64,000 nt of DNA from Leptodesmis sichuanensis A121 (GTDB lineage: Bacteria > Cyanobacteriota > Cyanobacteriia > Leptolyngbyales > Leptolyngbyaceae): the NCBI RefSeq assembly GCF_021379005.1, contig NZ_CP075171.1, positions 2,046,001 through 2,110,000 on the forward strand. Direction: 5' to 3'. Position numbers and translations under genes: made by a program. Shown here in pieces: positions 44,831 to 54,786 of this stretch (the stretch's first letter is position 1; each line of letters begins with the position of its first letter). The notes beneath the pieces are model-generated. The model searched no databases, was not told the DNA's origin, and saw only the letters and a list, made by a program, of their open reading frames with translations.

Positions 44831-46344
44831 ATGAATATACCTGCAACCCTGGATCTCAACCAAGCCATTGAAACATTTAAGCAAACCATTGCCCCACTGC
44901 TGGCCGTGGGGGAAATTTCCAGTTGGGATGGAGTGGCGTTGAAAGCACGGGAGGAGGCAATCCGCGCCGCGGCTCTGGTGCTAGCCGGCCAGGTGATTGC
45001 CCTGCTGCTGCACGAACTCAGTGAGCATCCAGATAGCCAACGAGAAGCCAACCAACGGACCCGCTCATCACGAGGCTTCATGGCTCGCAGTCAAGGCAAA
45101 CGCCGGGTCAAGGTATTAACCGTAGGCAATGTCGTCGTTGAGTTCAAGGTGGGCTACATTCTCAATGGGGTCTCTCAGCAGAAGCGGAAAGGCAAGCGGA
45201 AAGCCGGTCAACGGGGGCCATCCCAGGGACAGGGATTCTATCCCCTGCTGCGTTGGTTGGGACTGGAAGAGCAAGTCAGTCCCCTGGTTTGGAGCGTGGT
45301 TGCAGCGGCAGGGATGCTGTCGAGGTCCTTTGCGCAAGCGACTGAGCAGTTGCAGCAATGGGGCATTGAGTTGAGTGAGAAACGGGTGGTGCGACTGACC
45401 TATGGTTTTGGTCAAATCGGCCTGGCGTTAACCGACCAGTGGCTGGCTCAGTTGCAGCAAGGCCAACTGCCCACTGGCCAGACCTTTGAGGGACAGAGAG
45501 TGGGGTTGAGTGTCGATGGCGGGCGCACCCGGTTGCGATACAACAAACGGGGTAGACGACGGGCGACCAAGCGGCGGGGGTATCGGGGGCATTGGCGAGA
45601 ACCCAAACTATTCACCCTCTATGCCATCGATGAGCAGGGCCAGCGCATCAATACAGTCAAATTACCGGTCATTAATGACGGCACCTTTACCGGTATCGAA
45701 GGATTCATGAGCCTGCTGGAGATGTATCTGGTCAAATTGGGGTTGTGCGTACCCAGCAAGTGTTGCTGCTAGCCGATGGCGCTCCTTGGATTTGGCACCG
45801 GATTCCCGCCCTTCTGGAACGCTTGGGCCTGCCCAAAGACCGACTGATTGAGTTGATTGACTTTTACCATGCCAGTCAGCATTTGAAGGATTTTGCTGAG
45901 GCGGCTTTTAGCAAAGCTCAAGTGGCACGGAAATGGTTCGAGGCGGCTCGTTCTAGCCTCAAACGGGGTAAGTTGGCGCAACTCCTGACACAGATGCAGC
46001 AGATTCTGGCTCAGAAACACACGCGCCAACAACGCAAGGCAATGACAACCCCATTCAACTACTTTAATGACCAACCCCAGCGCTTTGCCTATGGGCAGGT
46101 ACAGGCAATGAATCTACCGATTGGCAGTGGAGCCATTGAGAGTCTAATCCGCCAGGTGGTCAACCTGCGGCTCAAGGGAAATGGCAAGTTTTGGTTGCCT
46201 GAACATGCAGAAATTCTGCTTCAAGGTCGCTGTTATTGGGCGGCAGGACGATGGGACACCTTCTGTGCTGAAATTTTGACTGCCAAACTCGATGCCAAGC
46301 GGCTAGAAATTGTCGCCAATGCGAGTGACTTAGCGGTGGCCTAA
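44831..46344 (+). CDS. ISKra4-like transposase, copy 1, with a -1 frameshift
   Basis: Frame one (to 45772) starts MNMNIPATLDLNQAIETFKQ and contains RGFMARSQGKRRVKVLTVGN and GLSVDGGRTRLRYNKRGRRR; frame two (to 46344) has VLLLADGAPWIWHRIPALLE, DFYHASQHLKDFAEAAF and IGSGAIESLIRQVVNLRLKG. Together they form the usual ISKra4 DDE transposase of about 505 residues. The shift lies at gtcaaattggggttgtg (45731-45747): a -1 slip on TTG-GGG joins KLG to VVRTQQVL. Both copies share it, so it is either fixed or programmed. Confidence 0.85.
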
Positions 46345-46371
46345 CCTACCCATTTTTTCCGCTTGGCACCC

Positions 46372-47454
46372 TGCTAAAAGCCGCCTCAGCAAAATCCTTC
46401 AAATGCTGACTGGCATGGTAAAAGTCAATCAACTCAATCAGTCGGTCTTTGGGCAGGCCCAAGCGTTCCAGAAGGGCGGGAATCCGGTGCCAAATCCAAG
46501 GAGCGCCATCGGCTAGCAGCAACACTTGCTGGGCATGCACAACCCCAATTTGACCAGATACATCTCCAGCAGGCTCATGAATCCTTCGATACCGGTAAAG
46601 GTGCCGTCATTAATGACCGGTAATTTGACTGTATTGATGCGCTGGCCCTGCTCATCGATGGCATAGAGGGTGAATAGTTTGGGTTCTCGCCAATGCCCCC
46701 GATCCCCCCGCCGCTTGGTCGCCCGTCGTCTACCCCGTTTGTTGTATCGCAACCGGGTGCGCCCGCCATCGACACTCAACCCCACTCTCTGTCCCTCAAA
46801 GGTCTGGCCAGTGGGCAGTTGGCCTTGCTGCAACTGAGCCAGCCACTGGTCGGTTAACGCCAGGCCGATTTGACCAAAACCATAGGTCAGTCGCACCACC
46901 CGTTTCTCACTCAACTCAATGCCCCATTGCTGCAACTGCTCAGTCGCTTGCGCAAAGGACCTCGACAGCATCCCTGCCGCTGCAACCACGCTCCAAACCA
47001 GGGGACTGACTTGCTCTTCCAGTCCCAACCAACGCAGCAGGGGATAGAATCCCTGTCCCTGGGATGGCCCCCGTTGACCGGCTTTCCGCTTGCCTTTCCG
47101 CTTCTGCTGAGAGACCCCATTGAGAATGTAGCCCACCTTGAACTCAACGACGACATTGCCTACGGTTAATACCTTGACCCGGCGTTTGCCTTGACTGCGA
47201 GCCATGAAGCCTCGTGATGAGCGGGTCCGTTGGTTGGCTTCTCGTTGGCTATCTGGATGCTCACTGAGTTCGTGCAGCAGCAGGGCAATCACCTGGCCGG
47301 CTAGCACCAGAGCCGCGGCGCGGATTGCCTCCTCCCGTGCTTTCAACGCCACTCCATCCCAACTGGAAATTTCCCCCACGGCCAGCAGTGGGGCAATGGT
47401 TTGCTTAAATGTTTCAATGGCTTGGTTGAGATCCAGGGTTGCAGGTATATTCAT
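46372..47454 (-). pseudogene. truncated ISKra4-like transposase, copy 2
   Basis: It reads MNMNIPATLDL to GLCMPSKCCC in the first frame, then QQVLLLADGAPWIW to DFAEAAF in the second, with the same G4 frameshift site as copy 1, and ends at the junction with copy 1. It lacks the last ~165 residues, so no active enzyme can be made. Confidence 0.88.
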
Positions 47455-47564
47455 ATTCACTAGAGACAGGATGTTTTTTCACTCTGCACCGATCATTGTG
47501 CATATCCTGTCTTTTCTCAGCTTTTGCTGCCTCTCCTCAAAGCCATCTTTTTCGCATCGCACCC
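46372..47564 (-). mobile_element. ISKra4-family-like element, copy 2, inverted and 3'-truncated
   Basis: Opposite in orientation to copy 1 and nearly identical where they overlap (I see three base differences affecting residues, for example Tyr versus Asp in RRG(Y/D)RGHW). It is cut inside the transposase gene at ...DFAEAAFS, exactly where the right end of copy 1 stops (46371). Its left end (47564) borders the 3' copy of TTCCGGCC (47565-47572). Confidence 0.88.
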
Positions 47565-48452
47565 TTCCGGCCTGTTTTGTGCTGGCCAAGCTGATCGTGC
47601 CGGAAACAGAGGTGCCAGAAACAATGGGTAAAGTGTTGCAGGAACATCCCTCCTACAGTCAGGATGCCGCGATCGCAAAAGGCATGGAGTCCTTTGATTC
47701 AGGGGTTGAGCGCGAAGACATCGTTGAAGAAGTGCCTGCCGCCCTAACCAAAACTGCTGCTGTTCCCCAGCCAGTTTCCCGTATTGGCCCCTCCCCAGAT
47801 CGGGAAGAGCCACTGGAACCCTTGGAAACTCCAGCCTTCCTGGCACCTATGGAAAGTATTGTGGTAGGAGCGCTGGATGGGTTGAAGATGGCAGGCGCGA
47901 TCGCGGCTTTATTAATCGCGGTGTTGGGCTTAGTGGCCATCATCAACCTGTTCTTCACCAACCTGGCTTCCCTGGCTTCCAGTTCTTTGCCGTTCTTCCA
48001 GGCGATCGGGCGAGTCTTTCAAGTGATCACTCTGCAAAATATTGCGGGTGCTCTATTCCTGCCATTGACCTTTCTGACAGGGGTTTCTCTCAAATGGCCA
48101 GAGCTATGGCAATCCTCTGTGCTAATTGGACAACGCCTGCTGCTGACCGAAGTTCCCTCCTTTCAGCAATTAGCGGTTCTTGCCAGCCAGGGAATTCTCA
48201 GCCAGAGAGCTTTGCTGGTCGTTAGTTATGCCCTGTGCGGATTTGCCCATTTTGCCTCCGTCGGCATTTTTGTTGGCGGCATGATCAGCCTGGTTCCCGC
48301 TCGCCGACGAGACATCAGCGAACTGGGGTGGAAGGCTCTTTGGGCAGGCACTCTAGCAACCTTGATGATTGGCTGTATAGCTGGACTGTACGATACCGGG
48401 AATCCGGCAATTATTGGAAGATAGGGGAGATGGAAGAGTGAAGAGTTAACAG

Positions 48453-48527
48453 TTAAACCAAGTCCAGCTAGAGAATAGTTGTTTTCCTAGAAGAGAAACT
48501 CCGGTGCTGGACTTGGACAAGGTTTAA
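48453..48527. repeat. family A palindromic repeat, copy 9 (variant core)
   Basis: ttaaaccaagtccagctaga to ctggacttggacaaggttta with the cctagaagagaaact core also found in copy 7. Confidence 0.9.
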
Positions 48528-48639
48528 GAGTTAAGAGTGAACGTCATTGGTCATTGGTTAAGCTGTCAGCCACAAAATTACCTGCACAGGACACAGAGCG
48601 AATGCCGCAGGACACAGAACAAGACAATTTGGAGGTTGG

Positions 48640-49443
48640 ATGAGGGTGAGACGAATATGGACAGTAGTGTTGGGAGGATTGAGTGCGATCGCGATCGTAC
48701 TGTCTAGTTTTGTGGCTCAATGGCCGATCTCCCCGGTGCTTGCACCCGCTGACCTGGCTGTGGCTCAAACCCCTGCTCCGGCTGGCAGAACGTCTCCAAC
48801 CGCGACTCCTTCCCCGAAATCGACCACTGTTCCCCAGGCGCGATCGTCCCCATCTCCAGCAGTTTCTCCCACTCCCACGGCTCCTGTCCCCTTGCCAAAC
48901 CAAACCAATATTCCGGCAGTACCGGTGTCTCCTTCTTTAATTCCAGCCCCTCCATCCGCCCCTGCATCTACCGCTGCGCCCCTGCCCCTGGGAGGAACCT
49001 ATCAAGACCCGGCAGGGCACTTTAAGGTGGGTGTATTGAAGGACTTCAAGGTGAGTCCTCTGGCTGGATCGGTTTTAATTGAATCAGCAGACGGCCATCT
49101 GGCCTATGCCGTAGTAACCCAATCGCAACCCTTAACAACACCCATTGGTTTAAGTGCAGGCTACGACAACAGTGAAAGTTTAGCTAAGGTAGCCAGAGCC
49201 GTCTTTCAACGAGGTGAGGGATTTCAGCCAGGGCCACCCCGATCGGAAGCTGGTGGCGGAGCGGTAATGGACTGGACGGGCACCCTGACGATCGCAGGCA
49301 CCTCCCAACCCGTTGGGGGCACAATTTTAGTTCGTCCGTCGGCCAAGGACATTTTGCTCCTCATCATTACCGCTACCCAAACTGGGGCGAATCAGCTTCC
49401 TGGCGCACTGTCTGCCCTTGCCAGCAGCCTGCAGCCCCTTTAA
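48640..49443 (+). CDS. exported Pro/Ser/Thr-rich hypothetical protein
   Basis: 267 residues. An N-terminal signal segment (IWTVVLGGLSAIAIVLSSFV), a linker of about 80 residues rich in Pro, Ser, Thr and Ala (about 45-125), then a compact C-terminal domain: YQDPAGHFKVGVLKDFKVSP, GSVLIESADGHLAYAVVTQS and VRPSAKDILLLIITATQ. The last part resembles the fold pattern of PsbP/Mog1-like domains (a damaging-event type beta sheet), but this is only a guess. Role unknown. Confidence 0.75.
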   Translation: MRVRRIWTVVLGGLSAIAIVLSSFVAQWPISPVLAPADLAVAQTPAPAGRTSPTATPSPKSTTVPQARSSPSPAVSPTPTAPVPLPNQTNIPAVPVSPSLIPAPPSAPASTAAPLPLGGTYQDPAGHFKVGVLKDFKVSPLAGSVLIESADGHLAYAVVTQSQPLTTPIGLSAGYDNSESLAKVARAVFQRGEGFQPGPPRSEAGGGAVMDWTGTLTIAGTSQPVGGTILVRPSAKDILLLIITATQTGANQLPGALSALASSLQPL

Positions 49444-49542
49444 TTGACTAAGAGCGTTGACCGCGTAGGAATTGATGGCAAGAAAACTCAAGACCCTATG
49501 TCGCTACGCTATTGATTATTGGCAATTGTCCTTCTGAACCCC

Positions 49543-49722
49543 ATGACCAATTCCATTCTCAAAATTTTTATCCTGTCCATTGCCCTGTCCTACGTCATCA
49601 AGTATGGGGGGCGATTCTTACCCGTTTCAGGAACCATCGTCGCTGCCTTAGTTGGAGTTTTAACGCTGCCAGTGCTGATGGCGATCGCTCTAGGCTGGCG
49701 ATGGCAACAAAATAAGTTATGA
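49543..49722 (+). CDS. small two-helix membrane protein
   Basis: 59 residues: MTNSILKIFILSIALSYVIK, then GGRFLPVSGTIVAALVGVLT and LPVLMAIALGWRWQQNK. Two hydrophobic segments with a short polar turn. I recognise it as a conserved cyanobacterial type but know no function. 88 bp before the AI-2E-type permease. Confidence 0.65.
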   Translation: MTNSILKIFILSIALSYVIKYGGRFLPVSGTIVAALVGVLTLPVLMAIALGWRWQQNKL

Positions 49723-49810
49723 GTGTTGAGTGCTAAGTTTTAAGTCGAAAAACAGCTTCCCACCCTCAAAACTTAAAACTCAAAACTTAGAACTTCTCTC
49801 GGAGTCTGCC

Positions 49811-50977
49811 GTGAAACTGGGTCACTGGATCGCACTGTTCGCATTACTGGCAACCATTTACATCCTCTGGCAAATCCGAGAGGTGATATTGTTGATCTTT
49901 GCGGCAGTTGTACTGGCCAATAGCCTGAATTTATTTGCTCGCTGGTTGAATAAGCGATTGAAACTGCCGCGATCGTGGGCGGTACTGATTGCCGTCAGTT
50001 GTTTAGCAGCCTTCGTTGTGATTTTCTTCCAGGTGGTGATTCCGCCCTTTGTGCAACAGCTTCAAGAAATCTATGTGTTGGTGCCTCAAGGAGTCAATCA
50101 ATTTAATACCTGGCTGAATTCCCTGGATCGAGTGCTGCCCGCTGAAGCCCGACGTTACATTCCCACCCTGGACAGCATACTGCAACAGGTTATGCCCGTT
50201 GCGAATCGCCTGTTAGGTGGTTCCTTTGCATTTTTCTCCAGTTCTTTAGGAGCCGCGGTCAATATTTTGTTGATCGTGGTACTGGGATTGATGTTACTGA
50301 TTAACCCACCAGCCTATCGTCGGGGCTTCCTGCGTCTGTTTCCCTCCTTCTATCGTCGCCGTATGGATGGCATTTTGACGGAATGCGAGCAGTCGCTGGG
50401 AAACTGGATTGTCGGTGCGCTGATCAGCATGAGTGTGATCGCCGTGTTGAGCACGCTTGGGTTGTCCCTGATTGGTGTCAAGGCCGCTCTGGCGAACGGG
50501 GTGCTGGCGGGATTGCTCAACTTCATTCCCAATCTGGGGCCGACCATCAGTGTTGTTCCGCCAATGGCGATCGCCCTCCTGGACTCTCCCACCAAAGCCG
50601 TGCTGGTGCTGATCCTGTACATCGCCATCCAGCAATTTGAAAGTAACCTGCTTACCCCCTTTGTCATGTCCCAGCAGGTGAATCTTCTCCCTGCCGTTAC
50701 CCTATTGTCCCAGGTCTTTTTTGCCACGATCTTCGGCTTCTGGGGTCTGCTGCTCGCCCTGCCCCTGATCGTTGTCCTGCAAATCCTGATCCGTCGCATC
50801 CTAGTCGAAGACATCATGGATCGCTGGCATCTTTCAGACAGCCAACTCCCTGCCGAACCTGCCTTTCCCCCGGATGGCCCGATCTATGAGCCAACGGTCA
50901 TCGCAGAAACGGTCATTCATTCTGGTAACAATGAGGAAGATGGGGAAGATGGGGAAGGTAAAGAGGTAGGTGGGTAG
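49811..50977 (+). CDS. AI-2E-family transporter (PerM-like)
   Basis: 388 residues from GTG 49811 (ribosome site ggag at 49801-49804). Seven or eight transmembrane helices; family motifs VLLNFIPNLG-type GLLNFIPNLGPTISVVPPMA and LTPFVMSQQVNLLPAVTL (P-x-x-x-x-x-V-x-L-x-P). The 27 residues that a longer reading from 49730 would add are a translation of the low-complexity spacer aaaacttaaaactcaaaac, so I reject them. Substrate unknown. An acidic Glu/Gly tail (NNEEDGEDGEGKEVGG) ends the protein. Confidence 0.9.
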   Translation: MKLGHWIALFALLATIYILWQIREVILLIFAAVVLANSLNLFARWLNKRLKLPRSWAVLIAVSCLAAFVVIFFQVVIPPFVQQLQEIYVLVPQGVNQFNTWLNSLDRVLPAEARRYIPTLDSILQQVMPVANRLLGGSFAFFSSSLGAAVNILLIVVLGLMLLINPPAYRRGFLRLFPSFYRRRMDGILTECEQSLGNWIVGALISMSVIAVLSTLGLSLIGVKAALANGVLAGLLNFIPNLGPTISVVPPMAIALLDSPTKAVLVLILYIAIQQFESNLLTPFVMSQQVNLLPAVTLLSQVFFATIFGFWGLLLALPLIVVLQILIRRILVEDIMDRWHLSDSQLPAEPAFPPDGPIYEPTVIAETVIHSGNNEEDGEDGEGKEVGG

Positions 50978-51062
50978 CGTTACCCCTTGACTGCTTCACG
51001 CCTCCCCTATCCTCCCTATCTCCGCCACATACTCCTCTCCACCTCCACCCTTCCACTCTCCC

Positions 51063-51857
51063 ATGTCCCTGCAAGCACTGATCTTCGACGTAGATGGAAC
51101 CCTGGCCGACACCGAACGAGACGGTCACCGCGTAGCATTCAATCGAGCCTTTGCAGACGCGGGGCTGGGCTGGGAGTGGTCAGTGGAGCGATACGGGCAA
51201 CTGCTGGAGGTGTCGGGAGGAAAGGAACGGTTGCAACGGTATTTGCAAGAAGACCAGCCAGATTTTATTCCACCTGGAGACGTGAAAGCCTGGGCGGCTG
51301 AGATGCATCGGTTGAAAACTCGGCATTATCGGGATCTGGTGCAGCAGGGAATTATGCCACTGCGTCCCGGTGTGAAACGGCTGATTCAGGAGGCACGGCA
51401 GGCTGGCATTCGGTTGGCGATCGCCACCACCAGTGCTCCCGATAATGTACTGGCCCTGCTGGAAACGGGATTAGGGGCTGACAGTCCCTCCTGGTTCGAG
51501 GTGATTGCAGCAGGGGACGTGGTGCCTGCTAAAAAACCTGCTCCTGATATTTATTGCTATGCACTGGAGGCAATGGGTTTACCGCCAGAAGTGTGTGTGG
51601 CGATCGAAGACTCCCACGTCGGCCTGCAGGCGGCGATCCAGGCAGGGCTGACGACGGTGATTACCCCCAGCAGCTATACGCAGGACGAGGATTTCACTAG
51701 AGCCGCCCTGGTCGTGAGTCATTTGGGAGAACCAAGCAAACCGCTTCAGGTGTTAGCCGGACATACCTTACCCTCAACCTATTTCGATATCTCCTGCGCT
51801 CAGTCTTTGCTCGCTGCTTCTCTGTCTGTTACCGGATCCCGAATCGACCTACAATAG
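51063..51857 (+). CDS. cbbY: HAD-superfamily phosphatase (CbbY/GPH-type)
   Basis: 264 residues: LIFDVDGTLADTERDGHRVAF (nucleophile and acid/base Asp), a helical cap, LAIATTSAPDNVLALLE (motif II Thr/Ser), VVPAKKPAPDIY (motif III Lys) and CVAIEDSHVGLQAA (motif IV acids). Plant and bacterial CbbY clears xylulose-1,5-bisphosphate, a Rubisco inhibitor; the cap spacing and the sequence start fit, but other sugar phosphates are possible. Confidence 0.88.
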   Translation: MSLQALIFDVDGTLADTERDGHRVAFNRAFADAGLGWEWSVERYGQLLEVSGGKERLQRYLQEDQPDFIPPGDVKAWAAEMHRLKTRHYRDLVQQGIMPLRPGVKRLIQEARQAGIRLAIATTSAPDNVLALLETGLGADSPSWFEVIAAGDVVPAKKPAPDIYCYALEAMGLPPEVCVAIEDSHVGLQAAIQAGLTTVITPSSYTQDEDFTRAALVVSHLGEPSKPLQVLAGHTLPSTYFDISCAQSLLAASLSVTGSRIDLQ

Positions 51858-51911
51858 GCAGCATTGGCACGTTGCCCCAATAAACTGCATCGATTGAATA
51901 GGAGGCTTGTT

Positions 51912-52460
51912 GTGAAAGAAATTTTGATCAGCTTAGGGGTTCTGGTGGCCTGTGTAGTGCTGCTGGTGGTCAGTCAAATCGTGGGCAACCGGGATACTGC
52001 CGTTGCTGCCGGACTGAACCAACCTCCTGCTGTGGAAACAACCGATGTGCCCCAGGGTTCACCTCTGGTTGCTGAAGCAACGACCAATACTCCCCCTACG
52101 AGGAACGTTGAAGTGTCAGAAAATTATGTCACCACCCCGTCGGGGTTGAAGTATCTGGATATGGTCGAAGGGACGGGTGAAACTCCCCAGCCCGGACAAA
52201 CCGTTACCGTGCATTACATCGGCACCCTGGTGGATGGCACCAAGTTTGATAGCTCCCGCGATCGCAATCGTCCCTTTGAGTTCAAGTTGGGCGCGGGACA
52301 GGTGATCAAGGGTTGGGATGAAGGCATTGCCACGATGAAGGTTGGTGGTCGGCGGCAATTAGTGATCCCTCCCAGCCTGGGTTATGGCTCTCGCGGCATT
52401 GGCCCTATTCCTCCCAACTCCACCCTGGTATTTGACGTGGAACTGCTGAAGGCAAGCTAG
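51912..52460 (+). CDS. FKBP-type peptidyl-prolyl isomerase, membrane-anchored or exported
   Basis: 182 residues from GTG 51912 (aggagg at 51900-51905). N-terminal hydrophobic anchor ([20 protein letters not shown]), a linker, then a complete FKBP domain: [59 protein letters not shown] and [20 protein letters not shown]. The active-site aromatic and Asp residues are present. It helps proteins fold in the periplasm or thylakoid lumen. Confidence 0.95.
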   Translation: MKEILISLGVLVACVVLLVVSQIVGNRDTAVAAGLNQPPAVETTDVPQGSPLVAEATTNTPPTRNVEVSENYVTTPSGLKYLDMVEGTGETPQPGQTVTVHYIGTLVDGTKFDSSRDRNRPFEFKLGAGQVIKGWDEGIATMKVGGRRQLVIPPSLGYGSRGIGPIPPNSTLVFDVELLKAS

Positions 52461-52485
52461 CGGTGTGTTAGGCAAAATTTCATCG

Positions 52486-52514
52486 TAGAGACGTTTTGAC
52501 GGAACGTCTCTACA
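52486..52514. terminator. hairpin GTAGAGACGTT / AACGTCTCTAC after FKBP gene
   Basis: Perfect 11-bp arms with a 7-nt loop, 26 nt after the stop codon. The same arm sequence (gtagagacgtt) is a well-known dispersed cyanobacterial repeat, so it may be a repeat acting as a terminator. Confidence 0.65.
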
Positions 52515-52602
52515 ACTCAATCAATGCTGAATGAAGGATTATTTTTATTTTGGGTGTGGTAGTCTTGAATCTCTTTTCTAGGACTGTGACCCACTGAATT
52601 TT

Positions 52603-53601
52603 ATGGCTGAAACAGTATTTGTAACAGGGGGTACGGGATTTGTGGGAGCGAATCTGGTGCGGTTGCTCCTGCAGCAAGGTTATCGGGTAAAAGCTTTAGT
52701 CCGTCCTCACAGTGCTCTAGATAACTTGCAGGGGCTGAATGTGGAACTGGTGCAGGGGCACTTGAATGATCCCGATCTGGCGGAGGCGATGCAGGGATGT
52801 CGCTATCTGTTCCACGTTGCAGCACACTACTCACTCTGGCAGGCCGATCGCGAGCAGCTCTATCAATTTAATGTGCTGGGAACTCGCAATGTACTGGCTG
52901 CGTCCCGAAAGGCAGGGATCGAACGGGCCGTTTACACCAGTTCCGTGGCGGCGATCGGGGTGAAGCCAGGGGGGGTTGCAGATGAAACCTACCAAAGTCC
53001 GGTGGACAATCTGATTGGCTACTACAAACAATCCAAATACTGGGCGGAACAGGAAGCTGTCAAAGCGGCTCAGACGGGACAGGATGTGGTGATTGTGAAT
53101 CCCAGTACGCCGATCGGCCCCTGGGACATTAAACCTACGCCCACCGGAGACATCGTGTTAAGGTTTTTACGTCGTCAAATGCCCGTTTATCTGAACACTG
53201 GCCTGAATTTCGTCCATGTGGGGGATGTGGCCCAGGGGCATTTACTGGCATTACAAAAGGGAAAAACAGGCGATCGCTATATTTTGGGCCATCAAAATCT
53301 CACGCTTAAGGAACTTCTCGATCTTCTGGCACAGATTACTGGACTCCCTGCTCCTCGGCATACCATTCCTGCCTGGATTCCATTCTGTACTGCCTGGGTA
53401 GATGAGAAGGTGCTTGCTCCTCTGGGTAAAACGCCTTCAGTTCCCATGGATGGTGTGCGTATGGCAGGACAATTGATGTACTACGATGCTGCCAAAGCAG
53501 TACGGGAACTGGGCCTGCCGCAAACTTCTATTTTGACAGCGTTAAGAGATAGCGTAGAGTGGTTTGTAAACAAACACTACGTATACGTTAAGCCGTTATA
53601 G
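52603..53601 (+). CDS. hpnA: hopanoid-associated sugar epimerase HpnA-like
   Basis: A 332-residue extended SDR: VFVTGGTGFVGANLVRLLL (Rossmann NAD site), RYLFHVAAHYSLW, VYTSSVAAIGV, the YxxxK pair in GYYKQSKYWAE and VIVNPSTPIGPWDIKPTPTG. The family lies in hopanoid gene clusters and probably acts in making the ribosyl-derived side chain or head group. 72 bp before hpnH. Confidence 0.93.
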   Translation: MAETVFVTGGTGFVGANLVRLLLQQGYRVKALVRPHSALDNLQGLNVELVQGHLNDPDLAEAMQGCRYLFHVAAHYSLWQADREQLYQFNVLGTRNVLAASRKAGIERAVYTSSVAAIGVKPGGVADETYQSPVDNLIGYYKQSKYWAEQEAVKAAQTGQDVVIVNPSTPIGPWDIKPTPTGDIVLRFLRRQMPVYLNTGLNFVHVGDVAQGHLLALQKGKTGDRYILGHQNLTLKELLDLLAQITGLPAPRHTIPAWIPFCTAWVDEKVLAPLGKTPSVPMDGVRMAGQLMYYDAAKAVRELGLPQTSILTALRDSVEWFVNKHYVYVKPL

Positions 53602-53685
53602 GTGATAGATCAATGTCCGGTAGCGATCGCCTGCCGTTTTTAGCCCCTATCCCCCTTTTTGACATCGTGAGGAGTGAACACAGTC

Positions 53686-54708
53686 ATGGCAATTCATCTG
53701 CAGCAAGCGCTTGAAATTGGTAAATATATCGTTACACAGCGGTTGAAAGGGCGCAAAAAATATCCCCTTACCCTGATGCTGGAACCCCTGTTTCGTTGCA
53801 ACTTAGCCTGCTCCGGTTGTGGCAAAATTCAGCATCCGACCGACATTCTGGTACAGAATCTGACTCCTGAACAGTGCTTTGCGGCGGTTGAGGAATGTGG
53901 TGCTCCCGTGGTGGCAATTCCCGGAGGTGAACCCCTGCTGCATCCTCAGATTGATGAGATTGTGCGAGGTTTAGTGACACGCCGCAAGTTTGTTTACCTG
54001 TGTACCAATGGGTTGCTGCTGGAAAAAAGCTTGGATAAGTTTGAGCCTTCCCCTTATTTCAGCTTCAGTGTGCATTTGGATGGCCTGCGGGAACTGCACG
54101 ACAAATGTGTCGATCGCAAAGGGGTATTTGATACGGCGGTCAAAGCCATTAAAGCCGCGAAAGCGAAAGGGTTTCGCGTCACGACCAACACCACCATTTT
54201 TGAAGGCGCAGACCCCAAAGAGATTCAGGAATTTTTTGATTTTGTCAGCACGCTGGGGGTGGATGGCATGATGGTGTCTCCTGGTTATAGCTACGAGTGG
54301 GCACCCGACCAAAACCACTTCCTCAAACGAGAGCAAACCAAGGCTCTGTTCCGGGAAATTCTCGCTCCTTTCAAAGCGGGGCAAAAGAACTGGAACTTCA
54401 ACCACAATCCGTTGTTCCTGGACTTTTTGACGGGGGAGAAAGATTACGAATGTACCCCCTGGGGAATGCCCAGTTACAGCGTCTTAGGGTGGCAAAAACC
54501 TTGCTATTTACTGAATGAGGGCCACTATGCCACGTATCAAGAGTTACTGGACAACACCGATTGGAGCCAATACGGGCGGGCCAGTGGCAATCCTAAATGT
54601 GCTGATTGCATGGTGCATTGTGGCTATGAACCCACAGCCGCTGTAGATGCAATGCAACCCCAAAACCTGACCCGCTCGCTCGGTTCCGTCTTGAGCATGA
54701 GTCGATAA
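53686..54708 (+). CDS. hpnH: adenosyl-hopene transferase HpnH (radical SAM)
   Basis: 340 residues: [20 protein letters not shown], then [20 protein letters not shown] with the CxxxCxxC cluster motif, [16 protein letters not shown] (SAM-binding GGEP) and [12 protein letters not shown]. The C-terminal Cys group ([15 protein letters not shown]) is also typical. It joins a 5'-deoxyadenosyl group to diploptene, the first step to C35 hopanoids. ATG 53686 is chosen over GTG 53674 because the family starts MAI. Confidence 0.97.
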   Translation: MAIHLQQALEIGKYIVTQRLKGRKKYPLTLMLEPLFRCNLACSGCGKIQHPTDILVQNLTPEQCFAAVEECGAPVVAIPGGEPLLHPQIDEIVRGLVTRRKFVYLCTNGLLLEKSLDKFEPSPYFSFSVHLDGLRELHDKCVDRKGVFDTAVKAIKAAKAKGFRVTTNTTIFEGADPKEIQEFFDFVSTLGVDGMMVSPGYSYEWAPDQNHFLKREQTKALFREILAPFKAGQKNWNFNHNPLFLDFLTGEKDYECTPWGMPSYSVLGWQKPCYLLNEGHYATYQELLDNTDWSQYGRASGNPKCADCMVHCGYEPTAAVDAMQPQNLTRSLGSVLSMSR

Positions 54709-54728
54709 ACGGCTAGGAGCCTGGGAGC

Positions 54729-54786
54729 CAAACCAGATGCAGCCAGAAAACGGAATCTTCTCCATCAAGGAAACTACGGTTCTAAA
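54729..54786. repeat. family A palindromic repeat, copy 10 (partial)
   Basis: aaaccagatgcagccagaaa to aaactacggttct, ending where copy 11 begins. Its right end is missing, as if replaced by copy 11. Confidence 0.75.

Larger units (their letters stand above)
43467..46371 (+). mobile_element. ISKra4-family-like element, copy 1 (interrupted by ISL3 element)
   Basis: Left end gggtgcgatgcgaaaaagat at 43467; right end cccattttttccgcttggca then ccc at 46349-46371, imperfectly complementary to the left end. The first 65 bp are perfectly inverted at 47500-47564 (the outer end of copy 2). The element is about 1.66 kb once the ISL3 insertion (43532-44777) and its duplication are removed. Confidence 0.85.
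42726..48424 (+). pseudogene. CNT-family (NupC-like) nucleoside transporter gene, split by nested insertion sequences
   Basis: The 5' part (42726-43466) encodes LSFVGIFALCGIAWLTSEDR, GYVFAFRALPSVIFFSALMS, NLSGAEALSGSANIFVGIEA and LVVRPYLERMTRSELCAIL, the NupC signature. The 3' part (47573-48424) continues CFVLAKLIVPETEVPETMG and ends TGNPAIIGR. Deleting 43467-47564 plus one copy of the 8-bp duplication TTCCGGCC joins IMAIPA to CFVLAKL in frame and gives about 530 residues, including a linker of about 80 hydrophilic residues before the last helices. The transporter is inactive in this genome unless the insertion is lost precisely. It lies 2 bp after the deacetylase gene. Confidence 0.92.

Noticed and set aside
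47204-48424. A 406-residue open reading that fuses antisense transposase sequence to the end of the nucleoside transporter
   Set aside because: The first ~105 residues are the reverse strand of the ISKra4-like transposase; the true gene is the transporter split by the insertion.
49730-49810. N-terminal extension of the AI-2E-type permease
   Set aside because: The added residues translate a low-complexity spacer of the same kind as at 17368-17525; a GTG with a good ribosome site lies at 49811.
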